This document shows, piece after piece, positions 15,821 to 25,372 of a stretch of DNA of 44,585 nucleotides. This DNA comes from an uncultured Clostridium sp. (GTDB taxonomy: Bacteria > Bacillota > Clostridia > Clostridiales > Clostridiaceae). The notes beneath the pieces were generated by a model that saw only the letters and a program-made list of their open reading frames with translations, searched no databases and was not told where the DNA came from. The position numbers and the translations under genes were made by a program. The DNA lies in assembly GCA_934755305.1 (NCBI GenBank), contig CAKVLD010000021.1:1-44585 (forward strand). Reading direction: 5' to 3'. Positions within the stretch are counted from its first letter, which is position 1, and each line of letters begins with the position of its first letter.

Positions 15821-17026
15821 ATGAATATTATATTTTTAACAATAAGCTATCCAATAGATGTTAAATCTAATAATAATCTATATGTTGATTTAGTAAATGA
15901 ATTAAGATCTAAAGGAAATAATATATATGTTGTAACTTCAAATGAAAGAAGAAATAAAAAAAGAACTTACCTTGAAAATATAGAAGGTGTTAATGTACTT
16001 AGAATTAAAACAGGTAATTTACAAAAGATAAATGTTATTGAAAAAGGTATATCTACAATATTAATATCCTATCAATTTGAAAGAGCAATAAATAAGTATT
16101 TTAAGGATATTAAATTTGATTTAATAGTGTATTCAACTCCACCAATAACATTTAATAATCTTATAAAAAGACTAAAGCAGAAAAACAATGCAAAAACATA
16201 TTTGTTGTTAAAAGATATATTTCCACAAAATGCAGTTGATTTAGGAATGATTAAAGATAAAGGAGTTATGCATACTTTCTTTAGAAATAAAGAAATAAAT
16301 TTATATAAGTGTTCAGATTATATAGGATGTATGTCTGATTTAAATAAAAAATATTTATTGAGAAATAATTTATATATTAAAGAAGATAAAGTAGAAGTTT
16401 TTCCTAATAGCATAAAGGTAAATAATGAGCTATCTTTTGATAATAAAGAGGAGATAAAAAAAGAATTAGAAATTCCTAAAGGAGCATTTATTTTAATATA
16501 TGGTGGAAATTTAGGAAAGCCACAAGGGATAGATTTTTTATTAACTATTATGAAACTAAATAAAAATAACAATAAGATATATTTTGTTATTGTAGGAAGT
16601 GGTACAGAGTTTTCTAATATCAAAAATACTATAGAAAAAAATAATATTAAAAATGTGAAAATTTTAAGTTATGTACCTAAAAGTAAATTTAATAAATATC
16701 TTTCTATATCAGATATAGGATTAATATTTTTAGATAAACATTTTACTATACCTAATATACCATCTAGAATGTTATCTTATATGGAAAATAGTTTGCCAAT
16801 AATAGCAGCTACTGATAAAAATACAGATCTTAGAGAATATATAAGAGCAGGTGGATTTGGAGAATGGTGTGAAAATGGGGATATTAATTCCTTTAAAAAG
16901 ATAGTTAATAAATTTATGTATGATAAAGAGCTATTAAAGGAAATGGGTAGAAATTCCAGAAAATCTCTAGAAAGAAAATTTGATATAAAAAGAAATATAA
17001 ATATTATGCTTAAGCATTTTTATTAG
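15821..17026 (+). CDS. Glycosyltransferase family 4, WbuB-like
   Basis: A 401-residue GT-B fold glycosyltransferase. The N-terminal domain has SYPIDVKSNNNLYVDLVNEL and the block LLKDIFPQNAVDLG (near 130-145), a hallmark shared with the WbuB group that acts next to fnl genes. The C-terminal nucleotide-sugar domain has YGGNLGKPQGIDFL near 227 and the later stretch PNIPSRMLSYMENSLPI. It starts one base after the PglC-PglD stop and is followed directly by fnlA, so transfer of FucNAc is the most likely role. That is inference from context, since acceptor and donor cannot be read from sequence. It is cytoplasmic and membrane-associated. Confidence 0.82.
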   Translation: MNIIFLTISYPIDVKSNNNLYVDLVNELRSKGNNIYVVTSNERRNKKRTYLENIEGVNVLRIKTGNLQKINVIEKGISTILISYQFERAINKYFKDIKFDLIVYSTPPITFNNLIKRLKQKNNAKTYLLLKDIFPQNAVDLGMIKDKGVMHTFFRNKEINLYKCSDYIGCMSDLNKKYLLRNNLYIKEDKVEVFPNSIKVNNELSFDNKEEIKKELEIPKGAFILIYGGNLGKPQGIDFLLTIMKLNKNNNKIYFVIVGSGTEFSNIKNTIEKNNIKNVKILSYVPKSKFNKYLSISDIGLIFLDKHFTIPNIPSRMLSYMENSLPIIAATDKNTDLREYIRAGGFGEWCENGDINSFKKIVNKFMYDKELLKEMGRNSRKSLERKFDIKRNINIMLKHFY

Positions 17027-17049
17027 TCTATAGAGGGGAGATTATTAGT

Positions 17050-18076
17050 TTGTTTAAAGATAAGACTTTGTTAATAACAGGTGGTACAGGTTCCTTTGGA
17101 AATGCAGTATTAAATAAATTTTTAAATACAGATATAGGAGAAATAAGAATATTTTCAAGAGATGAAAAAAAAGCAGGACGATATGAGGAAAAAATATAAA
17201 AATGAGAAGATTAAGTTCTTTATAGGTGATGTTAGGGATAAATCTAGTATAGAAAATGCAATTTATGGAGTTGATTATATTTTCCATGCTGCAGCTTTAA
17301 AACAAGTACCAAGTTGTGAATTCTTTCCTTTAGAAGCTGTTAAAACTAATGTTTATGGTACTGATAATGTATTAAGTGCTGCAATTAATGAAGGAGTAAA
17401 AAAAGTAATTTGTTTATCTACAGATAAGGCAGCTTATCCAGTTAATGCTATGGGAACTTCAAAGGCAATGATGGAAAAGTTATTTATAGCAAAATCTAGA
17501 ACTGTATCTAGTAAAAAAACAACTATTTGCGGTACAAGGTATGGAAATGTTATGTGTTCAAGGGGATCTGTAATACCTTTATTTATAGAACAAATTAAAA
17601 AAGGAGAAGATTTAACAGTAACAGAACCAGAGATGACAAGGTTTATTATGAGTTTAGAAGAAGCAGTAGAATTAGTATTATTTGCTTTTAAGAATGCAGA
17701 AAGTGGAGATATTATGGTTCAAAAAGCTCCTTCTTGCACTATAGGAGTATTAGCAGAAGCAGTTAAAGAAATATTTGATGTTAAAAATAACATAAGAAAG
17801 ATAGGTATACGTCATGGAGAAAAGATGTATGAAACTCTATTAACTAATGAAGAATGTGCTAATGCTATAGATATGGGGGATTTTTATAGAGTACCTATGG
17901 ATAAGAGAAATTTAAATTATGATAAATATTTTGTACATGGTAATAAAGAGAGAATTTATATTAAAGAATATAATTCAAATAATACAAAGTTATTAAATGT
18001 AGAGGAAGTAAAAAATAAATTATTATCTTTAAAATATATTCAAGATGAAGTAAATGCTTGGAGGAAAAATAAATGA
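17050..18076 (+). pseudogene. fnlA: fnlA (UDP-GlcNAc 4,6-dehydratase/epimerase, first FucNAc enzyme) interrupted by a +1 frameshift in an A8 tract
   Basis: The reading frame begins with TTG 17050 after AGGGGAG and encodes the typical FnlA/CapE/WbjB start (FKDKTLLITGGTGSFGNAVL). It continues to IFSRDEKK and then hits TAA at 17197-17199. The rest (IGDVRD, AALKQVPSCEF, active site STDKAAYPVNAMG, RHGEKMYE) is in the frame open from 17162 to 18076. The family sequence at this point is RDEKKQDDMRKKY. Removing one A from the A8 run at 17165-17172 restores it exactly and gives 341 codons, the normal family length. The frame open from 17162 lacks the NAD-binding glycine motif and would be inactive alone. 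The remainder is well preserved, so the break is recent, switchable by slippage, or a sequencing error. It overlaps fnlB by ATGA. Confidence 0.9.
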
Positions 18077-19182
18077 ATATTTTAGTAACTGGTTCAAAAG
18101 GATTTATAGGGAAAAATCTTATAGAAGGCTTAAGAAATGAAGAGTATTACAATATATTTGAATTTGATAAATATGATAGTCTAGATAAACTTGAAGAGTA
18201 TACTAAAAAATGTGATTTTGTATTTCATTTAGCAGGAGTAAATAGGCCTAAGGATAATAAAGAATTTATAGAAGGAAATTATGATTTTACTTTAAAGCTT
18301 ACTAAGGCCTTAGCAAGAAATAATAATAAATCTCCTATAGTAATGACATCATCTACTCAAACAAGTCTTGAAAATGATTATGGAAAAAGTAAAAGGAAAG
18401 CAGAGTTAGTCTTATTTAATCATAAAAAAAATAATGATTCAAAAGTATATGTATTTAGGCTTCCTAATGTTTTTGGTAAATGGAGTAGACCTAATTATAA
18501 TAGCGTAATAGCAACTTTTTGTAATAACATATCAAGAGATTTGCCTATAACAATTAATAATCCTAATGTAATTCTTAATTTAGTATATATAGATGATGTA
18601 GTAAAATCTTTTATAGATATTATTAATGATAAAGGAAAAAGAATAGGTGAATATTATGAGGTAACACCTACTTATAAAGAATCTTTAGATAGAATAGCAA
18701 GTCTAATAAAATCTTTTAAAGAAATGAGAAAAAATTTAAGCATACCTAACTTATCAGATGAATTTGAAAAAAAGTTATATAGTACTTATCTTAGTTATTT
18801 ACCAAAAGACAAATTTAAATATCCATTAAAAATGAATATTGATAATAGAGGTTCTTTTACTGAGTTTATAAGAACAGATAGTAAAGGGCAATTTTCGGTT
18901 AATATATCAAGAAAAGGAATTACCAAAGGAAATCATTGGCACAATACAAAAAATGAAAAATTTTTAGTAGTCCATGGTGAAGCATTAATAGCTTTTAGAA
19001 AAATAGGATCAGATGAGGTTTTAAAATATTATGTAAGTGATAAGAACTTAGAAGTTGTAGATATACCAACAGGTTACACTCATAAAATAGTTAATATTGG
19101 TGATGAAGATTTAGTTACAGTTATGTGGGCAAATGAAAAGTTTGATAAAGAAAATCCAGATACTTACTTTAGTGAGGTGTAG
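18073..19182 (+). CDS. fnlB: FnlB/CapF-type UDP-sugar reductase-epimerase (SDR plus cupin)
   Basis: A 369-residue two-domain protein. Residues 1 to about 240 form an extended-SDR domain (MNILVTGSKGFIGKNLIEGL, DFVFHLAGVNRPKD, and a YGKSK catalytic motif near 107-111). From about 250 a cupin domain has the metal-ligand stretch GNHWHNTKNEKFLVV and a C-terminus FDKENPDTYF, typical of CapF/WbjC. In UDP-L-FucNAc synthesis it epimerises at C3 and reduces C4 of the intermediate made by FnlA. It overlaps fnlA by 4 nt (ATGA) and is 2 nt from fnlC, implying coupled translation. With fnlA out of frame its substrate would not be made. Confidence 0.92.
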   Translation: MNILVTGSKGFIGKNLIEGLRNEEYYNIFEFDKYDSLDKLEEYTKKCDFVFHLAGVNRPKDNKEFIEGNYDFTLKLTKALARNNNKSPIVMTSSTQTSLENDYGKSKRKAELVLFNHKKNNDSKVYVFRLPNVFGKWSRPNYNSVIATFCNNISRDLPITINNPNVILNLVYIDDVVKSFIDIINDKGKRIGEYYEVTPTYKESLDRIASLIKSFKEMRKNLSIPNLSDEFEKKLYSTYLSYLPKDKFKYPLKMNIDNRGSFTEFIRTDSKGQFSVNISRKGITKGNHWHNTKNEKFLVVHGEALIAFRKIGSDEVLKYYVSDKNLEVVDIPTGYTHKIVNIGDEDLVTVMWANEKFDKENPDTYFSEV

Positions 19183-19184
19183 CT

Positions 19185-20312
19185 ATGAGAAAGTTAAAAT
19201 TAATGACAATAGTAGGAACAAGGCCAGAAATTATAAGGATTTCTGAAGTGATAAAAAAATGTGATAAATATTTTGAGCATATACTAGTTCATACAGGTCA
19301 AAATTGGGATTATACATTAAATGATATTTTCTTTAAGGAATTAGAACTTAGAAAACCAGATTATTTTTTAGGAGTAGCAAAGGAATCATTAGGAGAAACA
19401 ATTGGGAATATTATAAGTTTAACTTATGATTTAATGGAAAAAGAAAAGCCAGATGCTCTTTTAATATTAGGTGATACTAATAGTTGCTTAAGTGCAATAG
19501 CTGCAAAAAGATTAAAAATACCAATTTTTCATATGGAAGCAGGTAATAGATGTTTTGATATAAATGTGCCAGAAGAGGTAAATAGAAAAATAGTAGATGT
19601 AACATCAGATGTTAACTTAGCTTATACAGAACATGCAAGAAGATATCTTTTATCTGAAGGTATAAGAAAAGAATATGTATTTGTAACAGGGTCACCGTTA
19701 CCTGAAGTTTTTAATAAATATATGGATAAGATTAAAGAAAGTAATGTTTTAGAAACTTTAGGACTTGAAAAGAAAAAGTTTATATTAGTTAGTGCTCATA
19801 GAGAGGAAAATATTGATGATGATTCTAATTTTGAAGGATTAATGAATGCATTGAATAATATAGCTGAAAATTATAATATGCCAATAATTTATTCAACTCA
19901 TCCTAGAAGTTTTAAGAAGATAAAAGAGAAAAATGTTAGTTTTAATAAGAATATAAAAAGTCTTAAACCTTTTGGATTTTATGATTATAATAAACTTCAA
20001 AAAGAAGCTTTTTGTGTATTATCAGATTCAGGATCTTTAGCAGAAGAATCTAATATTATGAATTTTCCAGCAGTATCTATAAGAACAAGTACAGAAAGAC
20101 CAGAAGTTATAGATAAAGGAAGTATGATTTTAGGTGGAATTACTTTTGATAATATAGTTAGAAGTATAAATATTGTTACAGATGAAAGTAATATTAGGAG
20201 TAAAAATGTAGTTGCTATTGATTATAAAGATATAAATGTATCTCAAAAGGTTGTTAATATTATAGCAAGTTATACAGAGATAATTAACAAATTTATATGG
20301 AGAAAGTCATGA
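19185..20312 (+). CDS. fnlC: FnlC/CapG-type UDP-sugar C2-epimerase
   Basis: A 375-residue homologue of non-hydrolysing UDP-GlcNAc 2-epimerases (WecB family). Seen: TIVGTRPEIIRISEVI at the start, HTGQNWDYTLNDIFF, LGDTNSCLSA near 97-106, HMEAGNRCFD with PEEVNRKIVD, VSAHREENID near 205, and SDSGSLAEES near 282. In the FucNAc pathway it carries out the last C2 epimerisation to UDP-N-acetyl-L-fucosamine. GAGGTG overlaps the end of fnlB and provides the ribosome site. The stop overlaps the next start codon (ATGA at 20309-20312). Confidence 0.92.
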   Translation: MRKLKLMTIVGTRPEIIRISEVIKKCDKYFEHILVHTGQNWDYTLNDIFFKELELRKPDYFLGVAKESLGETIGNIISLTYDLMEKEKPDALLILGDTNSCLSAIAAKRLKIPIFHMEAGNRCFDINVPEEVNRKIVDVTSDVNLAYTEHARRYLLSEGIRKEYVFVTGSPLPEVFNKYMDKIKESNVLETLGLEKKKFILVSAHREENIDDDSNFEGLMNALNNIAENYNMPIIYSTHPRSFKKIKEKNVSFNKNIKSLKPFGFYDYNKLQKEAFCVLSDSGSLAEESNIMNFPAVSIRTSTERPEVIDKGSMILGGITFDNIVRSINIVTDESNIRSKNVVAIDYKDINVSQKVVNIIASYTEIINKFIWRKS

Positions 20313-21490
20313 AGGTATTACAAATTAATTCAGTATGTGGTAGAGGAAGTACAGGAAAGATTGCTGTAGACTTATATAACTTGTTAGAGGAACAAGGGGA
20401 AAGTTGTATTATAGCATATGGAAGGGGAGAACCTTTAAAAGATATAAAAACTATAAAGATAGGAAACAGCTTAAATAATTATTATCATTATTATAAAACA
20501 AAAATATTCGATGAACATGGCTTTGCATCAAAAAAATCTACTGAAAATTTTATAAAAGAAATTAAGAAATATAATCCTGATGTAATTCATCTTCACAATA
20601 TACATGGATATTATTTAAATATAGAAATACTATTTAATTATTTAAGAGAAAGTAATAAACCAGTAATTTGGACACTACATGATTGCTGGCCTTTTACAGG
20701 ACATTGTTGTTATTTTGATTATATAAATTGTGAAAAGTGGCAAGATAGTTGCTATAACTGTGAACAAAAGAATGAATATCCATCAAGTATATTATTTGAT
20801 AAATCTAGAGTGAATTATGAAAAGAAGAGGAGAATTTTTACATCGTTAGATGATTTGACCATAGTAACACCTTCAAATTGGTTAGCTGAACTTACTAAAA
20901 AGTCATTTCTTAAAAAATATAATATATATGTAATTAATAATGGAATAAATGCAGAGATATTTAAGTTCACTAAAAGTAACTTTAGAAAGAATAATAAGTT
21001 AGAAGATAAAATAATTTTATTAGGTGTAGCAAATGTATGGGATTACAGAAAGGGATTAAAATATTTTTTAGAATTAGAAAAAATTTTAGATAAAAAATAT
21101 AAAATTGTTTTAGTTGGTTTAGATAAAAAAACAGAAAAGAACATATCTAAAAACATATTAGTTATTAATCATACAAATAGTCAAAAAGAATTAGCAGAAA
21201 TATATTCAGCTGCTGATATATTTATTAATCCTACATTAGAAGATAATTATCCAACAACTAATTTAGAAGCTTTAGCTTGCAATACAAAAGTTATAACTTT
21301 TAATACTGGAGGCTGCATGGAAACAGTAAAAAATAGTTCTTCTAAAGTTTTAAATAAGAAAACCTTAGAAGAATTATATAAGAGCATAATAGAATTATCA
21401 AATGAAAATACAAAGTTTTACAGTGATGAAAAATATGATAAGAATATAAGATTTAAAAAGTATATAGATCTTTATAAAAAGTGTATTTAG
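20309..21490 (+). CDS. Glycosyltransferase family 4
   Basis: A 393-residue GT-B glycosyltransferase. The start at ATG 20309 is chosen over ATG 20297 because it gives the family start MKVLQINSVCGRGSTGKIA, has GGAGAAAG upstream, and forms an ATGA overlap with fnlC. Other blocks: PDVIHLHNIHGYYLN near 90, WTLHDCWPFTGHC near 120, and the donor-binding stretch NPTLEDNYPTTNLEALAC near 312. A cluster of four or five cysteines (CCYF, INCEKW, SCYNCEQ) near 130-150 occurs in this subfamily. It adds one sugar of the repeat unit on the cytoplasmic side. Donor and linkage are unknown. Confidence 0.85.
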   Translation: MKVLQINSVCGRGSTGKIAVDLYNLLEEQGESCIIAYGRGEPLKDIKTIKIGNSLNNYYHYYKTKIFDEHGFASKKSTENFIKEIKKYNPDVIHLHNIHGYYLNIEILFNYLRESNKPVIWTLHDCWPFTGHCCYFDYINCEKWQDSCYNCEQKNEYPSSILFDKSRVNYEKKRRIFTSLDDLTIVTPSNWLAELTKKSFLKKYNIYVINNGINAEIFKFTKSNFRKNNKLEDKIILLGVANVWDYRKGLKYFLELEKILDKKYKIVLVGLDKKTEKNISKNILVINHTNSQKELAEIYSAADIFINPTLEDNYPTTNLEALACNTKVITFNTGGCMETVKNSSSKVLNKKTLEELYKSIIELSNENTKFYSDEKYDKNIRFKKYIDLYKKCI

Positions 21491-21523
21491 AAGATGATGG
21501 TAATAAATGTTGTGGAGGGAATA

Positions 21524-22831
21524 ATGTTTAAAGAAGTTAATAAAGAAGATTTATGTATATCAGTAGTTGGGCTAGGATATGTTGGTATGCCCTTAGCTAT
21601 TACTTTTGCAGAAAAATATAAAGTTATTGGCTTTGATACTAATTCTGAAAAAATAACAAAGTATAAAGAAGGTATAGATGTAACTAATGAAGTTGGTAAC
21701 GATATTTTAAGAAATACAAAATGCAATTTTACTAATGATGAAAAAGAATTAAAAAAGGCAAATTTTTATGTAATTGCTGTACCTACACCAATAAAATCAG
21801 ATAGAAGCCCTGATTTAGAGCCAGTAATATCAGCAAGTAAAATAGTAGGAAGAAATCTTAATAAAAATTCAATAGTTGTTTATGAATCTACAGTTTATCC
21901 AGGGGTAACAGAAGACATATGTGTGCCTATATTAGAGAAAGAATCTAATTTAAAGTGTGGAATTGATTTTAAAGTAGGATATTCACCAGAAAGAATTAAT
22001 CCAGGAGATAAAGTTCATACCTTAAAAACAATAAAAAAAATAGTTTCAGGAATGGATGATGAATCTCTTGAAATAATAGCAGAAATTTATGGTTCCATAA
22101 TAGATAAGGGTGTTTATAAAGCAAAAACTATAAAAATTGCAGAGGCAGCTAAGGTTATAGAAAATTCACAAAGAGATATTAATATAGCTTTTATGAATGA
22201 ACTGTCAATGGTATTTGACAAGATGGGTATTGATACAAAATCAGTAATAGAAGCAGCATCAACTAAGTGGAACTTTTTAAAGTTTACGCCAGGATTAGTA
22301 GGAGGTCATTGTATTGGTGTAGATCCATATTATTTTATATACAAAGCTGAACAATTAGGTTATCATTCACAAATAGTATTATCAGGAAGAAAAATAAATG
22401 ATGATATGCCTAAATATGTAGTAGAAAATATTATTAAAAAGATGATAGAGGCAGATAAAAAAATAAAAGGTTCTAAAGTTTTAGTTATGGGAGTAACTTT
22501 TAAAGAAGATTGTAATGATGTTAGAAATAGCAAAGTAATAAATATTATAAGAGAATTAAAGGAATATGGAATACGTGTGCAGGTGGTAGATCCTGTAGCT
22601 GATTTAAAAGAAGTTTATGAAAAATATAAATTAGAAGTATGTAACTTTAATGAAGTAAAAGATGAAGATGCAATAGTTATAGCAGTAGCACATAAAGAAT
22701 TTAAAGAGATGAATATAGCAGATATAGAAAGTAAATTTAATCCTAAAAATAAGAATAATATTTTAATAGATATTAAAGGTATAATAGAAAAAGATATGTT
22801 AAGTAACAATACTATATACTGGAGATTATAG
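21524..22831 (+). CDS. UDP-N-acetylhexosamine 6-dehydrogenase (WbpO/TviB/CapL type)
   Basis: A 435-residue nucleotide-sugar dehydrogenase. The start at ATG 21524 is preferred over 21494 because GGAGGG lies at 21514-21519. Seen: NAD-binding VVGLGYVGMPLA near 14-25, YSPERINPGDK near 155, the catalytic cysteine in GGHCIGVDPYY (Cys263), and the C-terminal domain with VMGVTFKEDCNDVRNSK. It oxidises the C6 hydroxyl of UDP-GalNAc or UDP-GlcNAc/ManNAc to a carboxylate. The PERINPGDK signature places it in the N-acetylated-sugar group rather than with UDP-glucose dehydrogenases. It therefore predicts an acidic residue in the polymer. No UDP-GlcNAc 4-epimerase gene is nearby to supply UDP-GalNAc. Confidence 0.85.
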   Translation: MFKEVNKEDLCISVVGLGYVGMPLAITFAEKYKVIGFDTNSEKITKYKEGIDVTNEVGNDILRNTKCNFTNDEKELKKANFYVIAVPTPIKSDRSPDLEPVISASKIVGRNLNKNSIVVYESTVYPGVTEDICVPILEKESNLKCGIDFKVGYSPERINPGDKVHTLKTIKKIVSGMDDESLEIIAEIYGSIIDKGVYKAKTIKIAEAAKVIENSQRDINIAFMNELSMVFDKMGIDTKSVIEAASTKWNFLKFTPGLVGGHCIGVDPYYFIYKAEQLGYHSQIVLSGRKINDDMPKYVVENIIKKMIEADKKIKGSKVLVMGVTFKEDCNDVRNSKVINIIRELKEYGIRVQVVDPVADLKEVYEKYKLEVCNFNEVKDEDAIVIAVAHKEFKEMNIADIESKFNPKNKNNILIDIKGIIEKDMLSNNTIYWRL

Positions 22832-22872
22832 AAAATAATAATTACTTTTTAGTGTGTTTGATGGAGGAATTT

Positions 22873-24084
22873 ATGAAAATAGTTCATATTCAACAATATT
22901 ATAATGATGGCATGGGATATCAGGAAAATATCCTTCCTAGATATCAAGCAAAGCTAGGAAATGAGGTAGTATTAATTACATCTAATTTATCTAATGGATT
23001 TAATAATGAGAATAGAATTAAGTCTATAGGAGAGTATAAAGATAATAATTTTACAGTAAAGAGAATAGGAATTAAAGGTGATTTTAAAAATAGATTTGTA
23101 CTATTTAAAAATTTATATAAATGTCTAGAAGAAATAAAACCAGATTATATCTTTCATCATTCACCTACATGCCCATCATTAAAAACAGCTTGTGATTATA
23201 AGAAGAATAATAAAGAAGTTTTCTTAGCAGTAGATAATCATATTGATTTAACTAATTCAGGGAAAAAATATATTTGGAAGAAGCTTTATTATAATTTTTT
23301 TTGGAATAAGTTTATAAAAAAGTATGATGAGTTTATAAATGTGTATTTTGGATTAAATGCTAATAGGTGCTTGTTTTTAAAAGAAGAGCTTGGGGTAAAT
23401 CCAGATAAAATTAGATTGTTACCAATAGGAACAGATACTGATAATTTAAAATTAGATGAAAATAGAGAAGAATTTTTAAATAAGTATAATATTGATAGTA
23501 ATAAATTTATATTAGTACATGGAGGAAAAATAACTAAGGAAAAGGAAGTTGATAAAATAATAGATGCTTTTTCAATGATAAAAGGAAATGAGATTACATT
23601 TGTTATTTTTGGAAAAATTAAAGACGATTCCATAGTAGATAAAATTAATAAAGATAAAAGAATTAAGTATATAGGATGGTTAGATAGAAAAGAAACACTA
23701 AAGATGTTAAAGTATAGTGATTTGGGAGTATGGAATACACAACATACAACTTTAATTGAAGATGCAGTAGCAGTAGGATTACCTATTATTGTTAGATATT
23801 ATGGTTGTACAAATCATTTAATAGATTTTAGTGGCGTTTTTTTATATAGCAATTCTGTAAGAGAATTATATGAAAAAATAGAATTATTATACCAAAATTC
23901 GGAATATCTAAAAAAATTAAGAGTTAGTGCAAAAAAGCTATCAGAGAAATTATCTTATAATAATATAGCCTATGAAAGTATTGCTTATATTAAAGATATG
24001 AATCCAAAGAATTTGCATAAAAGTATATTAAATAATATATATATTGAAAGTAGGTTTAAATATTTTAGGAAAGTGGATAGATAA
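22873..24084 (+). CDS. Glycosyltransferase family 4
   Basis: A 403-residue GT-B type enzyme. ATG 22873 is chosen because GGAGG lies just before it. The in-frame GTG at 22852 and ATG 22861 lack a site. The N-terminus reads MKIVHIQQYYNDGMGYQENILPRYQAKLGNEV, followed by a nucleotide-sugar domain with VHGGKITKEKEVDKIIDAF near 220 and a C-terminal part with IEDAVAVGLPIIVRYYG. It lies between the dehydrogenase and polymerase genes, so it likely adds a sugar to the lipid-linked repeat. The donor cannot be assigned. Confidence 0.8.
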   Translation: MKIVHIQQYYNDGMGYQENILPRYQAKLGNEVVLITSNLSNGFNNENRIKSIGEYKDNNFTVKRIGIKGDFKNRFVLFKNLYKCLEEIKPDYIFHHSPTCPSLKTACDYKKNNKEVFLAVDNHIDLTNSGKKYIWKKLYYNFFWNKFIKKYDEFINVYFGLNANRCLFLKEELGVNPDKIRLLPIGTDTDNLKLDENREEFLNKYNIDSNKFILVHGGKITKEKEVDKIIDAFSMIKGNEITFVIFGKIKDDSIVDKINKDKRIKYIGWLDRKETLKMLKYSDLGVWNTQHTTLIEDAVAVGLPIIVRYYGCTNHLIDFSGVFLYSNSVRELYEKIELLYQNSEYLKKLRVSAKKLSEKLSYNNIAYESIAYIKDMNPKNLHKSILNNIYIESRFKYFRKVDR

Positions 24085-24105
24085 TGAGAAAAGTGGAGGA
24101 ATGTT

Positions 24106-25353
24106 TTGAAAAATATAATACCTATTTTTGGAATGCTAAGTTTGGATATGTTTTTTATTATTATAACAATGTTTGGTTTGGAATATAAAGGAGCAGAGGA
24201 GAGTAGTATTTATATTATTTATTGCATAATTGTAGGAATCTTAAATATTCTTCTAATACCATATTATTTTATAATAGAGCGAAAATATATGAAGATGACT
24301 AAAATTTTATTTTTATTACTACCATGCATACCTGTAATTTGTTTTATGTTTAATATAGATAATGAGGGTATAAATAGTTTAAAGCTTGACTTTTTCAAAT
24401 ATTTTATACTATGGGGAGTTCCTGCAATATATGCTGCAGTATATGTTAATGCAAAAGATTTGTTTAGAAATATGGTTAAGTGGTTTGAAGTAGTAATGAT
24501 ATTAGCCACTATTTCTATTTTTATTTCTGCTATAATAAATTTTTCTATGAATATAAAATTTCAATCTTTAGGAGGAGCAACTTATCAGACAGCATCATAT
24601 GTATCAGCTTTTGCCTATGGAATTAACTTGTATTTCATTTTTTTAGGAAAAGATCAAGAGAGATTTTCATTTACTAAAACTATTATTTATTATGTTTTAA
24701 ATAAGGTGTTTCTAGTAGTGCAATTATTAGGAATTGCAATTACAGGGGGAAGAGGAGGAGCCGTTTTAGCTTTAATATATACAATATATATATCTATAAA
24801 TGTAATAAGAGAAAAAAAGATAAAGAATGTAACAAAATGGACAATATATATTTTGGTTTTATTTATAGCTTTGTTAATAGCTCAAAGTTTATTCTTAAAA
24901 AATAATTTAATTATAAATTCAATAAATAGAATATTATCTTATGTATCTAAAGATGGAATAGTATGGAAGGAAACTTCGGGAAGAGATATTATATTTGGAG
25001 AAGCAATAGATTTAATAAAGGATAAGCCTATATTTGGATATGGATTATATGGATTTTTAGATGTATATCCCCAATATCCCCATAACATCTTTTTAGAGTT
25101 CATGTTAAATGGTGGAGTAATCTATACTATAATTCAATTGATTATATTGGGAATTATATTTAACAAATATAGAAAGATATCTAATTTAAATAAAAATAAT
25201 AAGTTTTTTATAATTTTATTATTATATCCAATTACGCTTTTAATGTTTAGTGGGTCATATATGAGGAATAGTGCTTTTTGGTTTGTTATAACTCTTATAT
25301 TGACATGTGATTATAAAAAAGATATAGAGGTAAAATTGGATGTAGGTAAATAA
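24106..25353 (+). CDS. O-antigen/capsule polymerase, Wzy type
   Basis: A 415-residue integral membrane protein with about ten or more hydrophobic segments. A large loop between later segments contains the Wzy_C-like stretch SGRDIIFGEAIDLIKDKPIFGYGLYG (about 294-320) and the downstream YPHNIFLEFML, which is the usual catalytic-loop signature of polymerases and ligases. It would join lipid-linked repeat units on the outer face of the membrane. The start is TTG 24106 after GGAGG at 24095-24099; the ATG at 24101 is closed at once by TGA. Confidence 0.8.
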   Translation: MKNIIPIFGMLSLDMFFIIITMFGLEYKGAEESSIYIIYCIIVGILNILLIPYYFIIERKYMKMTKILFLLLPCIPVICFMFNIDNEGINSLKLDFFKYFILWGVPAIYAAVYVNAKDLFRNMVKWFEVVMILATISIFISAIINFSMNIKFQSLGGATYQTASYVSAFAYGINLYFIFLGKDQERFSFTKTIIYYVLNKVFLVVQLLGIAITGGRGGAVLALIYTIYISINVIREKKIKNVTKWTIYILVLFIALLIAQSLFLKNNLIINSINRILSYVSKDGIVWKETSGRDIIFGEAIDLIKDKPIFGYGLYGFLDVYPQYPHNIFLEFMLNGGVIYTIIQLIILGIIFNKYRKISNLNKNNKFFIILLLYPITLLMFSGSYMRNSAFWFVITLILTCDYKKDIEVKLDVGK

Positions 25354-25372
25354 ACCTATTAGGAGAAATTAT

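Noticed and set aside
17162..18076. Reading the fnlA 3' part as a complete 304-residue gene starting at ATG 17162
   Set aside because: This ATG lies inside codons of the conserved family sequence, has no ribosome site, and the product would lack the N-terminal NAD-binding motif, which is present upstream in another frame from TTG 17050.
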